A stretch of 64,000 nt of DNA, taken from assembly GCA_013399875.1 (NCBI GenBank), contig VXAZ01003885.1, forward strand, positions 330 through 64,329, in the 5' to 3' direction. This DNA comes from Gymnorhina tibicen (Eukaryota; Chordata; Aves; Passeriformes; Artamidae). Below the pieces are notes generated by a model. That model was not told where the DNA came from, did no database searches, and saw nothing but the letters and a program-made list of their open reading frames with translations. A program made the translations under genes and the position numbers. Positions 12,868-24,900 of the stretch are shown here, one piece after another (position 1 is the first letter of the stretch; every line of letters starts with the position of its first letter).

Positions 12868-13087
12868 GAGATGCCTGATCCTGGGGCACAGAGCTCTTAC
12901 AGTGCCTTGCACTGTGGCATGAGGTTGGCACCCACTGGGACAGTGTCACTGTGCTTCTCCAAGCAGAAAAGTCCATAAGCCTTTGGTTGAAACCTTTTAT
13001 TGAAAGCTTTGATTCCCCAGGGCAATGGGAGCAGTTCTAGGCATTATCCTCTTCCAAGAGGACTGTCAGAGCTCTGAGGACACTCCT

Positions 13088-13600
13088 AAGCCCTGTCCAA
13101 CCTGGCCTTGGACACTTCCAGGGATCCAGGGGCAGCCACAGCTTCTCTGGGCACCCTGTGCCAGGGCCTCAGCACCCTCTGAGTAAAGAATTTCTTCCTA
13201 ACATCCAATCTAAACCCGGTCTCTGTCAGTGGGAAGCCATTCTCTCTTGTCCTGTCACTGCAGGCCCTTCTCAAGGGTCTCTCTCCCTCTTTCTTGTGGG
13301 CTCCCTTCAGGAACTGGAAGACCACAATTAGGTTGCCTCAAAACCTTCTCTTTTCCAGGCTGAACAACCCCAGTTGTCTCAGCCTTTCTTTGTAGCAATC
13401 CCTCTCACCAACTTCGTGGCCTCCTCTGGACTTGCTCCAACAGTTCCAGGTCTTTCTCATGCTGGGAACCCCAGAGCAGGGAGGCAGCCCTGCAGGTGGG
13501 GTCTCACCAGAGTGAATCCCATCCCTGGGGGTGATTAGGGTTGGGATTATCACTTCCTCTGGGTGTGATATCCTCAAGCCCCTCCATAGCTGGGAGCTCT
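13088..13600 (-). repeat. CR1 LINE fragment (about 500 bp)
   Basis: Reverse-oriented CR1, running from CCTGTCCAACCTGGCCTTGG through CTTCTCTGGGCACCCTGTGC and CTTCTCTTTTCCAGGCTGAA to CAGGTGGGGTCTCACCAGAG. The extreme 3' tail is missing. Confidence 0.93.
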
Positions 13601-14436
13601 GTTCCTGCACTCTGCAAACCCCTCTGGTTTCCCCAGGAAGTCGCCCACTCCATGTTTCCAGGGCTCTGAGCACAGATGTGTTTATTTAACTGATTTTCAT
13701 AGGTTCCTTCCAGTGATGCAGAGAGAGTGAGAGAGCTGTGTACATTAAATGAAGGCAGTGTAAAAAAATCAATTTAACTCCCATCTGAGCTGCACGGGGA
13801 AGGGAATAAATTGGAAATTATTTTTAAAATGACAATTTGCATTGTTCCCGCTGCCAGCTGGACCAGTTCCTTCTGCTGCGTGAACTGCAGCCCTGGATGG
13901 AAGTACTGGAGGCTCAAGCAGCTTCAGAGAACATAAAGACCAGCAAAAATAGTTGAAAAGTACACCCAGGAATGCTGATTTCAGGCAGGAATGAGGAACA
14001 CTGGCTGTCCAAGCCCTTGGCTTGCAGGGGTGGATGTAGCTACACATCAAATCCTCACCTTTGCCTTTGGAGCCCTTGGGATGGGCCCATGGAGGGGAGG
14101 ATGGCGTTCAGCTGATGCCACCTTCCAGTCCCTGGTCTGTTTGCTGCTTTAATATGAACTTTCTTGGTTTCAAAAGCTCTTGAATGTGCTTTTTTCCCCT
14201 CCCTCTGCCGCTGGAAAGTTCAGTGAAAACACCACTCTTTCATTCGAAAGAAATGGTTCATTTTAACAAAAAGGTTTTGAGTCCTTTTCTTTGCAATTTC
14301 TTGCAAAATGTCACGTGTGATTATTTGTCATGGAAACAGGTTAGTGGCCAAAATAGATGCAGAGATCAGACTTGAAGGACCTGGATGTGGCACCAGATTT
14401 GTGCTCTTGGACTACCAGGGGTGTCAAGGAAGCCAC
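13601..14436. other. intergenic, nothing recognised
   Basis: Unique sequence separating the CR1 fragment from the second 405-bp copy. Weak AT-rich patches lie near 13730-13840. Confidence 0.4.
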
Positions 14437-14841
14437 TGTCCCTGTCACTGTGGGATCCCATGGAGGAGCTGCTCACCAGGGACACGTGAAAAAGGAGTGG
14501 ATGAAGGGTTCTTCTCATGGAAATTTGGGACTGAATAAGAGAACCTGGGGTTTGTCCAGGACTTGTGGGGTGTTTAGAGGAAGGGCCAAAGGAGGTGGAA
14601 ATGTCAAGGTAAGAACATGGGCAAAGGGGGACAACAGCAGCTGGTACTGAGGAAGGTGGTCCTGTGCTGCTGAGTAGGACAGAAGTCCAAGAGGACAGTG
14701 GGACAGGGAGGGCAGATTTTAGCTGCAGGTGTGCACCCTGTAGCCCATCCTGCCTGCTGCAGCCCCACTGCATCCTGCAGTCATGGAGTCACCCAGGTGG
14801 GAAAGGCCCTCCGAGATCAGCCAGTCCAACCATTAACCCAG
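14437..14841 (+). repeat. 405-bp direct repeat, copy 2 (source copy)
   Basis: This copy runs uninterrupted into a full CR1 fragment at its right end, so it sits in its original context. Confidence 0.95.
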
Positions 14842-15290
14842 CAGGACCACGTTCACCACTAACCCACGTCCCCAAGGGCCACATCCACGCATCTTCTGAG
14901 CACCTCCAGGGATGAGGATTCCACCACTGCCCTGGGCAGCTGTTCCGGTGCCTGATCACCCTTTCAGTGAACAAATTAGCCAAACATCCAATCTAAACCT
15001 CCCCTGGCACAGCTTGGGCCTTCCTCTCCTCCTGTCCCTATTCCCTGGGAGCAGAGCCCGACCCCCCTGGCTGCCCCCTCCTGTCAGGGAGTTGTGCAGA
15101 GCCACAGGGTCCCCCGTGAGCCTCCTTTTCTCCAGGCTGAGCCCCTTTCCCAGCTCCCTCAGCTGCTTCTGGGGCTCCAGCCCCTTCCCCAGCTCTGTTC
15201 CCTGCCCTGGACATGCTCCAGCCCCTCAATTTCATTCTCGTAGCCAAGGGAAGCCCAGCTGTATCCAGGTCAGCCCCACAGCATTGGGCT
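14784..15290 (-). repeat. CR1 LINE fragment (different subfamily)
   Basis: Reverse-oriented CR1 whose tail reads GTCACCCAGGTGGGAAAGG. It continues through CCTGGGCAGCTGTTCCGGTG, CCCTGGGAGCAGAGCCCGAC and CTTTTCTCCAGGCTGAGCCC. It belongs to the same subfamily as the copies at 30873 and 37050. Confidence 0.9.
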
Positions 15291-16826
15291 CGTCCTTAGG
15301 CCCGGTTTCTCACTGCTCATGACCCTCCAGGCCCTGGAACCAGCAGTTTTAGACAGAGCTTGGTACCCTGGAGTTGATGAATGTTCAGAAATCCTCATTT
15401 GTGACACCCATTGTGTGAATAACTAGAAAAGCCTGTATTTACAGTCTTGAGTTCTGGCTGCTTGATTTTGTTTTCTGAGCTTGCAGCGTTTCCATTTTCA
15501 GCCTTCTCCTTAAAACCAAAGGTTAATTTTTTTGCCTCACATAAGTGAGTGGCCACTGGCCAGAGAAGGGGCTTTGCAGCTGCATGGGAAAAGAAAGGGC
15601 CGAGCCCTGTAAGGCAGAGGGACCAGCAGCCTGCGCTCAGGGATGGGTTCAGCCTTTGCAGCTGCAGTGGGGCAGGTCCAGCTCAGCCCTTTCCCCTTGC
15701 AGGGCTCAGCTCTGCAGCCTCTGGGAACCTTTTTGCCCCCAGGTGCTGATTTTGGGGTACCAGCTGCTCCTGGGGCTGCTGACTGGTTTCCCCAGCTGTG
15801 ACAGGGTCCTGTCCCCATACCAGGGAGGCTGCGGTATGATGGGGGTGACAGGACGACTTTCCTGAAGTGATGCCAGAATCTGGGCTTCCCTCCAGACCTG
15901 GGATGCCTTTAGGACAGGAGATGCTTTGGTGCCAGAACGTTTCAGCCCCAAGCTCAGGGTTAACTCTCTGGTGGTTGGGAGGGGGGAAGGGTTAAGCTTT
16001 CAAAACCAGAATACTTTATTTTTGCAAGCAAAAATTCACACTCTCCACCCAAACCAACATTGAAGGCTGGGGTTTATTTGAGCCTGTCAGCTCTGCTTTG
16101 CTCTCCCTTGTTAAAAAACCCCACCGCTCCCCGCCTGAAAAAGTGTCAGAGGGAAATTGAAAAATAACATTTCCCCCTTTTCCCGCTGCCACACCTGCTG
16201 TCCTTCGCCAGCAACTGGCATTGCTCCAGCGTCTTGACAATCTCTGAGCCAGTGGGTGCTGCTGGAGCTGCGTACAAGTGGCTGGGTGGGATCCCGGCTG
16301 CTCCTGGGGGCTGCATCTCCCCGGAGACCCCACCTCTGTGGGGAGTTCTTCCTTCTGTAAGTGGAGGGGATAAGGAAAAGGAAGGGGAGAGTGTGGTACG
16401 GGCGTTATAAAGATTGAAAGACTCAGATAAGAACCACAAGTGCCCCGAAAGCACTGGAATCTCATCACAGCGATACCGAGAACAGCGGCACGAAGCGTGG
16501 CTGGGTGCAGCGGCAGTTGCAGTGGCTTCACCTACTCAGCAGCTTAAAAGCATGGAAAGAAGTTAAAAGCCGAGTCACCCGCACCTTTTATCACCTTATT
16601 ATCAGCTGTGCTACAGGTGCTGCCACCTCCCCGCTGCCTGCAGGGACAGCAGGTCCAGGTTTGCTTGGTTTTGTCACATGGCTGAAAAATCAGGGACACA
16701 CAACACCCCTGAAAAGTGCCCGCTGATAGAGGTGGGGAGAGGCGCGGCCAACCTGAGCACCCGAATCTTGTTGGGTTCAGCTCACCCACCTGGAATCTCC
16801 TATCACCTCATAGCCGGAATAACAGC
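15291..16826. other. intergenic, nothing recognised
   Basis: Unique-looking sequence of mixed composition. A few CpG dinucleotides cluster near 16440-16520. No coding exon is supported. Confidence 0.4.
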
Positions 16827-17005
16827 ACAGAATCATGGACTGGGCTGGGTTGGAAGGGACCTTAAAGCTCATCTTGTTCCAACCCTCACCGTGGGCAGGG
16901 ACACCTTCCACTATCCCAGGCTGCTCCAAGCCCCGTCCAACCTGGCCTTGGACATTTTGAGGGATCCAGGGGCAGCCACAGCTTCTCTGGGCAAACAGCA
17001 TCCAG
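16827..17005 (-). repeat. CR1 LINE 3' fragment
   Basis: Reverse-oriented 3' end: ACAGAATCATGGACTGGGC, GGTTGGAAGGGACCTTAAAG, then the CCTGGCCTTGGACATTTTG block. Confidence 0.93.
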
Positions 17006-17269
17006 GCTGGAAAACCCCCGAGCCATTTTGCTGGTGACTGTGGCCCGTGTGTTCTCCAACAGAGTTCCCTTTGCTGTGGATACCAGCACCAGGCCCAGCC
17101 AAAGCTCTTCCTCACATCCCGGGGCTGAGCTCACCCAGGCAGGACCAAGGAAGGGTTTTGCCAGCCCAGGGACACAAAAGCACCCTGGCACCAGGGAAAG
17201 CAAAGGTGTCTTGGCAATTACTTCAGCACTGAGCCTGCAAGTCTGCTGGTTTTGTTCGTGCTCATCTGA

Positions 17270-17440
17270 AAGCCTTTGACACATTTGAGCTGCATGTTTC
17301 TTTTATGAATATGCAAATCAAAGCAGAGAAATTACAGATAATGATATGTAGTCAAAACTTTTCAGAAGTTAATGCATATTCCTTATTTTGCAGATTTCTA
17401 TCACATTTGTATTTGCAAAATAGATGAGATAACGCCGCTG
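17270..17440. promoter_or_regulatory. candidate regulatory element with octamer/TCF motif
   Basis: An AT-rich, repeat-free island. A perfect octamer ATGCAAAT (17311-17318) overlaps ATCAAAG (17317-17323), a TCF/LEF-type site. TGCATATT and TTTGCAAAAT follow within 100 bp. Motif presence alone does not prove function. Confidence 0.3.
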
Positions 17441-18039
17441 GAGAGAACAGCTTTCTTGTCACCGAAGCAGCAGTACACCTTTCAGATCCCGCTCTGGATT
17501 GCTGCCAGCTCCCTTCCCACTGTCAGGGGCCCTCAGCAGCATCCCGGGGTGCTGAGGCAGAGCTGAGCTGCCCCTTGGTTTCAAGGGCTGTGTGTTGGCC
17601 CCAGGCACTGCAGGTATCCCATGGCTGGTGCCATGATCCTACTGCAGGACTGGGACACAACCCCGTGCAGAAAACCATTCTGGGTTCAGCTTTCCCAGGC
17701 AGGGGAGCACCAGGGTTGCCTGCATGGGGTGCCTGGCACTTTGGAGATCAGCCACAGTGGCCTGTGAAGCCCAGAAGGGTTTCCTTGGAAAACAAATTAC
17801 TCATTTGCTCCTTTGTTGCTGTTGGGCCTTGCTACAGGCCTTGCTACAGGCCCAACTTTAGGCACATGACGGTAATATAATGCCAATGCCATAAAATACT
17901 TTTAAAATGAGGGTGTCTTTCCACAAAGCAATTCAGTACTTTTCCAAAGTGAAGTTTTCAAAATAACTCCAGTCTGGTGTGGTTTCTTGTTAAAGGGAGG
18001 TGTTGTACATGAAATCTACAACCCCAAATATTTGGCTTT
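17441..18039. other. intergenic, nothing recognised
   Basis: Unique sequence. A 13-bp tandem pair (CCTTGCTACAGGC twice) lies at about 17825-17850. Confidence 0.4.
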
Positions 18040-18044
18040 ATTCT

Positions 18045-18610
18045 TGTGGTTTAACCCCAGCTGGAAGCTCAGCACCACACAGCTGCTTGCTTATTCCCCC
18101 ATGCCCATGGGATGGGGAGGGGAACCAGAAAAATAAAACACCGAGGGGTTGAGATAAAAAGTTTTATAATTGAAATAAAGTAAAACAATAATATAACAAC
18201 AACAACTGTAATTAAAAGGGAAATAACAAAAACAGAGAGAGAGGAATAAACCCCAAGAAAGACAAGTGGTGCCCAGTACAGTCACTCACCACCCACTGAC
18301 CGATGCCCAGCCCATTCCCCAGCAGTGATAGCCCCTCCTGGCCAGTCCTTTCCCAGTTTCTCTACTGGGCATGATGGTCTATGGTATGGAATATCCCTCT
18401 GGACACTTGGGATCAGCTGTCCTGGCCATGCTCCCTCACAGTTTCTCCTGCTGGCTGGCAGAGTATGAGACACTGCAAAGTCCTTGATTTAGGGTAAGCA
18501 CTCCTTAGCAACAACTAAAACATCGGTGTTATTCTCAAACTGAACCCAAAGCACAGCACTGACCAGCTACTGAGAAGAAAATTAACTCCATCCCAGCTGA
18601 AAGCAGGACA
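18045..18610 (-). mobile_element. solo LTR of an avian endogenous retrovirus
   Basis: The element is 566 bp, with ends TGTGG... and ...GGACA on the + strand. It is flanked by a perfect 5-bp duplication ATTCT (18040-18044 and 18611-18615). On the - strand it begins TGTCCTGCTTTCAGC and contains GATGTTTTAGTTGTTGC, the form of a very common avian ERV LTR. A 5-bp duplication fits the ERVL class. No internal retroviral genes remain, so it is a recombined solo LTR. Orientation is inferred from remembered family structure. Confidence 0.9.
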
Positions 18611-18615
18611 ATTCT

Positions 18616-19721
18616 GCTTCAGGAGGAATGTCAGAACTCCACCGTTGTGTGGGAAATACAGGGTTTGACCAGAATGCTCCTGGTTTAGACCCATTTACTG
18701 CTGTTCCTGTGATGTTCGCTATCACCAGCTGAGACGCAGTGCTCATTTCTGCCTGCTCTTCACTTCCTTCCACTCCTTCCAGAGTGCCCAGCGTGGGGCA
18801 GACACTGTTCCCTGGGACCTGTGTGGGCTGTACGAGCTGGGTCCATCCCTTTGGTCATCAAATATTCCATGGCAAGTCCATGGGGGCTGACCTGCAGGAC
18901 CTGGGCTCCTGTCAGTCTCTTGCCCAGGCTCTCTGCATGCTGCTGGGCCTCCTATAGCCCTTGGCTTGTGGGCTGGGGGCTGCCTGCCCCCCACCCTGCT
19001 CCCAGCTGTTTAATTAGAGTCACAGAGTCATCCTCAGTTCCATGCTGTCTGCTGCATTCCCAGCTCATCCCCACCAGCAGAGGAACCAGGGTTGCCATGA
19101 GGACACCCATCACCCATGGTGGAGGGTACTCAAGAGAGCATCTCCGCCCCTCCCCGTTCCGCTGTGGTGGGAACCTGACCCTTTTCTGCTCAGTTCTGCC
19201 CCGAATTAATGTCACCACCTTTAATAGCGCGTGTGGGTGAGCCGCTCTCAGCACGCGACGCCGGCGTCAAGTAGGCTGCGGAGCCTCCCTCCCTCCCTTC
19301 CCCCTCCTCCTTCTCTCTCTTCTTGCAAACACCTACATCCTTCCTGTATTGTTTCAAACCGCAACACCATGAACTGAGCAGCAAAGCTGTGAGCGCAAAG
19401 GTCTGCGGGGGGAGGTGGACCCTGCGCCTCGGGCACCCCACCTCCCCCTGCAAATACCACCGGAAACCTCCGTCCTGCTGCTTGCATAACCGGGCCTGGG
19501 CTGCTCACCCCAAAAGGGCAGCGCTGCCCTGAGCCCCTGACCGTGTCCAACCTTTTTTGGTCATCGTGTCCCTCGCTGTGGGACCTGTGGCGTGGGGCTC
19601 CTCTGCTTCTGGGAGCTCCTTGCTGGGTTCTCACCAGCACTTATTTTAGCAAAGAGCTTTTTTTTCAAGTTTCTGCAAGTCTTGTCTCTCCTCCAGCTGT
19701 TGTTGGGCCACCTCTGATGCA
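18616..19721. other. intergenic, nothing recognised
   Basis: Mixed sequence with a small CpG-rich spot (19225-19290, GCACGCGACGCCGGCGTC) followed by a CT-rich tract (19285-19325). No gene is supported. Confidence 0.4.
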
Positions 19722-19858
19722 GCTCTGGAATGGTTTGGGTTGAAAGGAGCATTAAAGCTCATCTCATTCCTCCTCCTGCCATGGGCAGGGACACCTTCCA
19801 CCAGACTGGGTTGCTCCAAGCCGCATCCAGCCTGGCCTTGGACACTTCCAGGGATGGG
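19722..19858 (-). repeat. CR1 LINE 3' fragment
   Basis: Reverse-oriented 3' end with CTGGAATGGTTTGGGTTG, GGGCAGGGACACCTTCCACC and CCTGGCCTTGGACACTTCC. Confidence 0.92.
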
Positions 19859-20149
19859 ATGTTTGCAGTTTTCACACGTGTCCTTCTGCCAAAGCATTTT
19901 TTCTCTGAGTTCCTCTGGTCCCTCTCCACCCTGCGTGGAAGGAAGAGCATTAACAGGAGCCTCATGAGCTCCTCAGGGTTTTCACAGAGACAAGGCCAAC
20001 AAAAAAGAGCTAAATGCATCTCCCAGGCTTGGTCCTGTGACTGTTACAGCTGTGTTTTGCACAGATGCGGTTCAGCACAGCTGCTCGTGCTCTGCTCTCC
20101 CAGCCCCAGAGTTACTGAGTCCTGGACAGTCACCAGACAGGAATGGTCA

Positions 20150-20275
20150 CTCTTGTGCTTGGAGCAACCTGGGACAGTGGCAGGTGTCCCTGCCCATGGC
20201 AGGAGGTGGAACAAGATGATTTTTAAAGTCCCTTCCAACCCAAACCCTTCTGTGATTCTGTGATATGGTTCTATA
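20150..20275 (+). repeat. CR1 LINE 3' fragment
   Basis: A short sense 3' end: GCTTGGAGCAACCTGGGACA to CCCAAACCCTTCTGTGATTC. Confidence 0.92.
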
Positions 20276-21589
20276 AATACACAAAATACCTGTTGTGGTC
20301 ACACCAGGCGCTCTGAGGTCTCTCCACGTGCACTGCTGGGGCTGTGAAATGTACCTCTGCCCCACCATGAGCAAGGAAGAGATGCGGGCATAAAACGTCT
20401 GGTGACGATGTGGTCTGTGTGCCCCAAAGCTCCTGTGCCAGCCCTGCCCCACAGGTTCCCCAGCCCTGCCCTGCTGAGCCCGCTGTGCATTCGGTGTCAT
20501 GCTGGCAGTAGATGATACTCACTGCTGCTTCAAACCCCAGAGCAGATTTTGTGCCTAAAACATCATAATTGATGGGAGGAATGGTGGAAAGCTGCAGCAA
20601 CAGAAGGCTCCCGTGGCTCTCCAGGAACTGCCAGCTGAGCTCTGTATCACCCAGCTTCGAGGAAAACCTTCACTCATGTTGGTTTTTCACAGCCAAACTC
20701 TTCCCTTGCACCTGGCAAGGTCAAGCCAGTTCCCAGACAAGCAGCGCCTAATGGGATTTGGTTCTTGGAGGTTATCTTAGGGCAAATACTTAGGTCCTGA
20801 TAAGACAAGGCAGGGCTCCCAAGGAGCTTGGAGTGCCACTGGAGCTCTCTGCAGCTCTGTGGGGTCAGGGCCATGGGCTGTGTCTCCAGGAACAGTGCTG
20901 GGTGATGCTGTTTTGGGAGAGCCTGGCTGCGGGCCTGGCTGTATCCTGCAGTGCACGCCCCATGCACCCTACCAGCAGTGCTGAGCATGGATGTGGGAAT
21001 GCCTCCCTTCCTCTCAGCCTGGGTTATGGGGCTGCTGTCCAGGAACGTCTTTAAGCCCTTTTTAACCCTCATGTGGCACCATCACCACACCAGCCCCCTC
21101 CTGGGGACACAGAATTGAGGGGAGCTGTCAGCCCTGCTGCCAGGTTGCCAAGACAAACTCCTTCTGCTCCCCAAACAAACTGGCTTTCCTCAAGTGTTGT
21201 GCAGAAATGCACAGAGGAGCTGCAGAGCTCAGCTGTGGGTGCTCCACGAGCATCGAGCCCAAACAACATCTGATGCCAGGCCCTGCCCTGTGTGCTGGGA
21301 TGAGCCGATGCTGAGCTGTGCTCAGTTCCAGGACCCAGAACTGCCATAAAACCAAGTCCAGACACCCTCAAACACCAGTGTGCTGTGGTGGGTTGAGCGT
21401 GGGTTGATCATGGGCTGACTTACTCCATGAGCAGGTGAATAAACCTGCCTGGTGGTTTTAAAAATGGAGTTAAAAACCACCTTATCATGCTACAACATAA
21501 AGCTGGCTTGATCTAAGCCCTCCGAAAGCACTAAGGATCAGCTGTTCCTTCTGGGGCACTTTGATAAAACCCTCACTTGCTTTTGTTGG
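20276..21589. other. intergenic, nothing recognised
   Basis: Unique-looking sequence with no supported gene or repeat. Confidence 0.4.
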
Positions 21590-21978
21590 TGGTCCTACAA
21601 AGACAGGCTGAGAGAGCTGGAGCTGCTCAGCGTGGAGTAGAGAAGACTCTGGGGACACCCTCTTGCAGCCTTGAAGAGGGCTTATGGAAAAGAGGGAGAG
21701 CAGCTTTACACCAGCAGACAGGGACAGGAGAAGGGAGAAGAGTTTTAAACTAAAGGAGGGGAGATTTAGATTAGGAGTTAGGAGGAAATTCTTTACTCAG
21801 AGGGTGTTCACTGGCACAGGATGGCTGCCCCTAGATCCCTGGAAGTGTCCAAGGCCGGGTTGGACAGGGCTTGGAGCACCCTGGGACTGTGGAAGGTGTC
21901 CCTGCCCTTGAGAGGGGCTGGAATGAGCTGCGCTTTAAGGTCCCTTCCCACCCAAACCATTCCATGACTGTTCTAAAC
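21590..21978 (+). repeat. CR1 LINE 3' fragment (about 390 bp)
   Basis: Sense copy from ACAGGCTGAGAGAGCTGGAG through CTTTACTCAGAGGGTG and GTCCAAGGCCGGGTTGGACA to AAACCATTCCATGACTGTTC. Confidence 0.93.
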
Positions 21979-24900
21979 CCTTCAGAACACATCTTTCTGC
22001 TCTGGCATCCAGCAGAACCTGGCTATTTCCACCTCCAGAAGGAAATACTGCACAGTTCACTCTAATGCAGCAAAGTGTCCCCAGGGAGAACATCCAAGCA
22101 TGGAAGAAATGACCCATTTTGTGCTCACTGCACCCTCAAAGGGCTGCACTGATTATTTGCATGGCTGCCCTACCTGGAGCATCCTGCAGATCCCAGATCT
22201 CCAGGGTGCTGATGTCTGTGCAAATCCAGATCAAGAGACCCCCAAAAGGTTCTGGTCACTCCCCTGGGAGGCTCAGTATTCCCCTGCCTTCCTGCCAGGG
22301 ATTTGTGTGTTGGAGTTGAAAAGAAGGATGCAGTGGAGGTGCATTATCTTTTCATGGGAAATTCCTAGATGAAAGTTTAGAGTTTATGTCTCATTCTGTA
22401 TTCCTTTCATTTTGGGTTCTGAGAAAGAAGAAATTATTCATGTCTCCAGTTCCTGGCTTCTCTCTCTCTCGTTGCTCTCTTCCTCTGTGCCAAAAATGAG
22501 AATACAAATGGACGGATGGCAAATGTTTATAGGGAAGAGGAGACGTACTCTCTCCAGGTTTTTGAGTCTTTTCAACTCTATAGCTCTAAATAATGCCTGA
22601 AACTGTGTAAAAATGGCAGCTTGAAAGGGAAAAAGTGAAATGTTGGGACATTTCAGTGCAGAGGAAAGAAAAGAAATCAATTCTTGGGCATTTCTTGCTT
22701 TAATGCATTCAGTGTTATGAACGGGTCAAAGGAAAAAAAAATACCATAAAAACATGAAACTTTTGATTGAGAGTTTGAGTTGCTGGGGGGGGTGTCAAGA
22801 AATCAAATTTTTCTAATCTGTGAAATGGGAACCGTGCATTTGTTTCGCAACATGACTTTAGATTGCTCTTCAATTATTCAAAATAAGATATTTAGCTGTT
22901 TTTTTCCCCTTGATATTTGGAGCCCAGACCTGGTGTAGACTTCGGGAATATTTGCAGTGGAATTACTGAGTACTGAGAAAGGCCCTGAGTGCCCGTGGTG
23001 TTTTGGCAGAAACACCCTCAAAAATTTAGGGTTTTTTGTGGCTGGCTTGTATTTCCCTCTGATTTCCAGGGAATGGGACAGTCCCTGCGGGCACTGCTGC
23101 AGCTCCAGGAGGGAAGCTGGGACTTGCCCACCTGGGTGACAGCAGCGAGGGGGCCAGTCCGTGGGTTGAAACTCATTTTGCCCATTATCAGGGCAGTTAG
23201 TGTGACTTGCTTAATTAATCCATCCCCGCTTCGCAGGCTGGCTCTCCCCAGAGATGGCAGCCAAGCCGTGGTCCTTCAAAAGGCTCAGTGAGAGAGGTGA
23301 TACGAGCAACTCCCAGCAGATGAGATCTGAGGGTGGAAAAGGCCTTCAGATCCATCCTGTCCCACCTTTTTCCTCGGATAATTTTAGAAGATGAAAGAGC
23401 CTCCCCATGGGCCATTTCCAGAGTGTTGGTAGCAAAACTGGGGGAGTGCCTGTGGCCTTTTCCCCTCTGCATCCCACGTTCACTGAGGTGAGTGGGAGAC
23501 AGGATGAGCTTCCTAAAGGGTAGGACTACTCAAAAGACCAGCAACAATTAAAGCACTCAAATAAAGCTCTAATTATAAAAACTCCCCTGCATAACTACAG
23601 AAATATTTTGTGTAAATTGCTTGAGAAAAAATTTAGTATAAACTGTGCTCCAAGCCAATAAATCTCCTTGCAGTGTAGTGCTTCTGGAGATGGTATCTCC
23701 TGTTCTGACAGTCTGTGCACTCCAGAAAGAGACAAAAAAAAAGGTTCAATATGTTCTGAAATGCCTTTATCCTGTTTCTCTACTAACTTCCCCCAAGCCG
23801 GTCTGTCTCCTGGAGAAATCCCAAATCCCTGGGACTTCTTCCAGGCCTCCTTGTGATTGTGGGAGTTACAAGCTCCTATTCAGGAAACAGAAATGATTAC
23901 ATGTTCCATGTGCCCAAGGGGATGGAGAGAGGCAATCTGACTTTTGACATCCAGCTCCCGGATTCCTGCTGCACGGAGCCCAGAGAGATGTTGGATGAAG
24001 CTGGCTGCAGTCCAGGTGGGTCTGAAAGCCCAGGTGGCTCTCTCCAGCCAGTCTTCCTTGCTCCCTTTTGCTCCCATCAGATGTAGGGTGCATCCAGTGG
24101 TCCTGCTGTTCCCCATAGGGCTGAAGGGCAGGATTAAATCAGGGGTGGAGGGACCCACATCCCCCAGACGTGCCTGCAGTGAGCTACGAGCAGCCTATGG
24201 GTGATCAGGAGGGAATCCAGAGGGGAATTGCTGGTTTTGCCTGGGAATTTCTCAGAGTCCAACAGGATTTTCAGCTTGCTTATTGCTAATAGATGGCATT
24301 TTTAACTTCCCCCTTTGTCGGGAGCCACAGGAAGGGCTGAGGAGCTGAAGGAACCTGGTTTTGAAACAGCTGCTCAGCTGAAGGGTGTCCCAATGTCACC
24401 GTGGACAGGGATGCTCAACCATGGGACAGGGGGATGTAAGAGGAGGATGAAGTCACATCAAACTCCAGAAGACCCTCTAGGACACGTTTTCCATCTGCCT
24501 TCCCTTCAGAAGCAGCAGCTCCGTGGGAGATGGACGGCCCCGGGCAAGCACGGCTCTCTCGGCTTTGCACAAGACACTGACCTTTGGTCTGTATCCCATC
24601 TAAAGTAAGTGTCATTTTATAGTCACAGCTACCTCCCGTGACCAAAAATTCATCTGGGAAGCAATGAAATGTGCATTAATTACATATTGAAGAGCAGTAA
24701 AAGTGTTACTCTCTCCCACAGACTTGCAGTGCAAGAAGCTTCATTCATCATAAAATTTTAATGGGATCACGGGCTGAGGAATTGCATTTTGCCTCTGTGA
24801 CTGAGCAGTGACTTCAGGCAGCTGCAGGTGCCCCACCTGGCTGACCTTAAAAGCCGTGAGGAGGGATAGCACTGCAGCATCTCCCAGTCCTTTCTGCTGT

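Noticed and set aside
12463..14841. Interpretation of the 405-bp pair as the two LTRs of one retroelement
   Set aside because: The unit starts TG and nearly ends CA, but there is no short duplication outside the pair, no primer-binding-like start inside, and the internal part holds an unrelated CR1. The 10-bp flanking duplication belongs to copy 1 alone.
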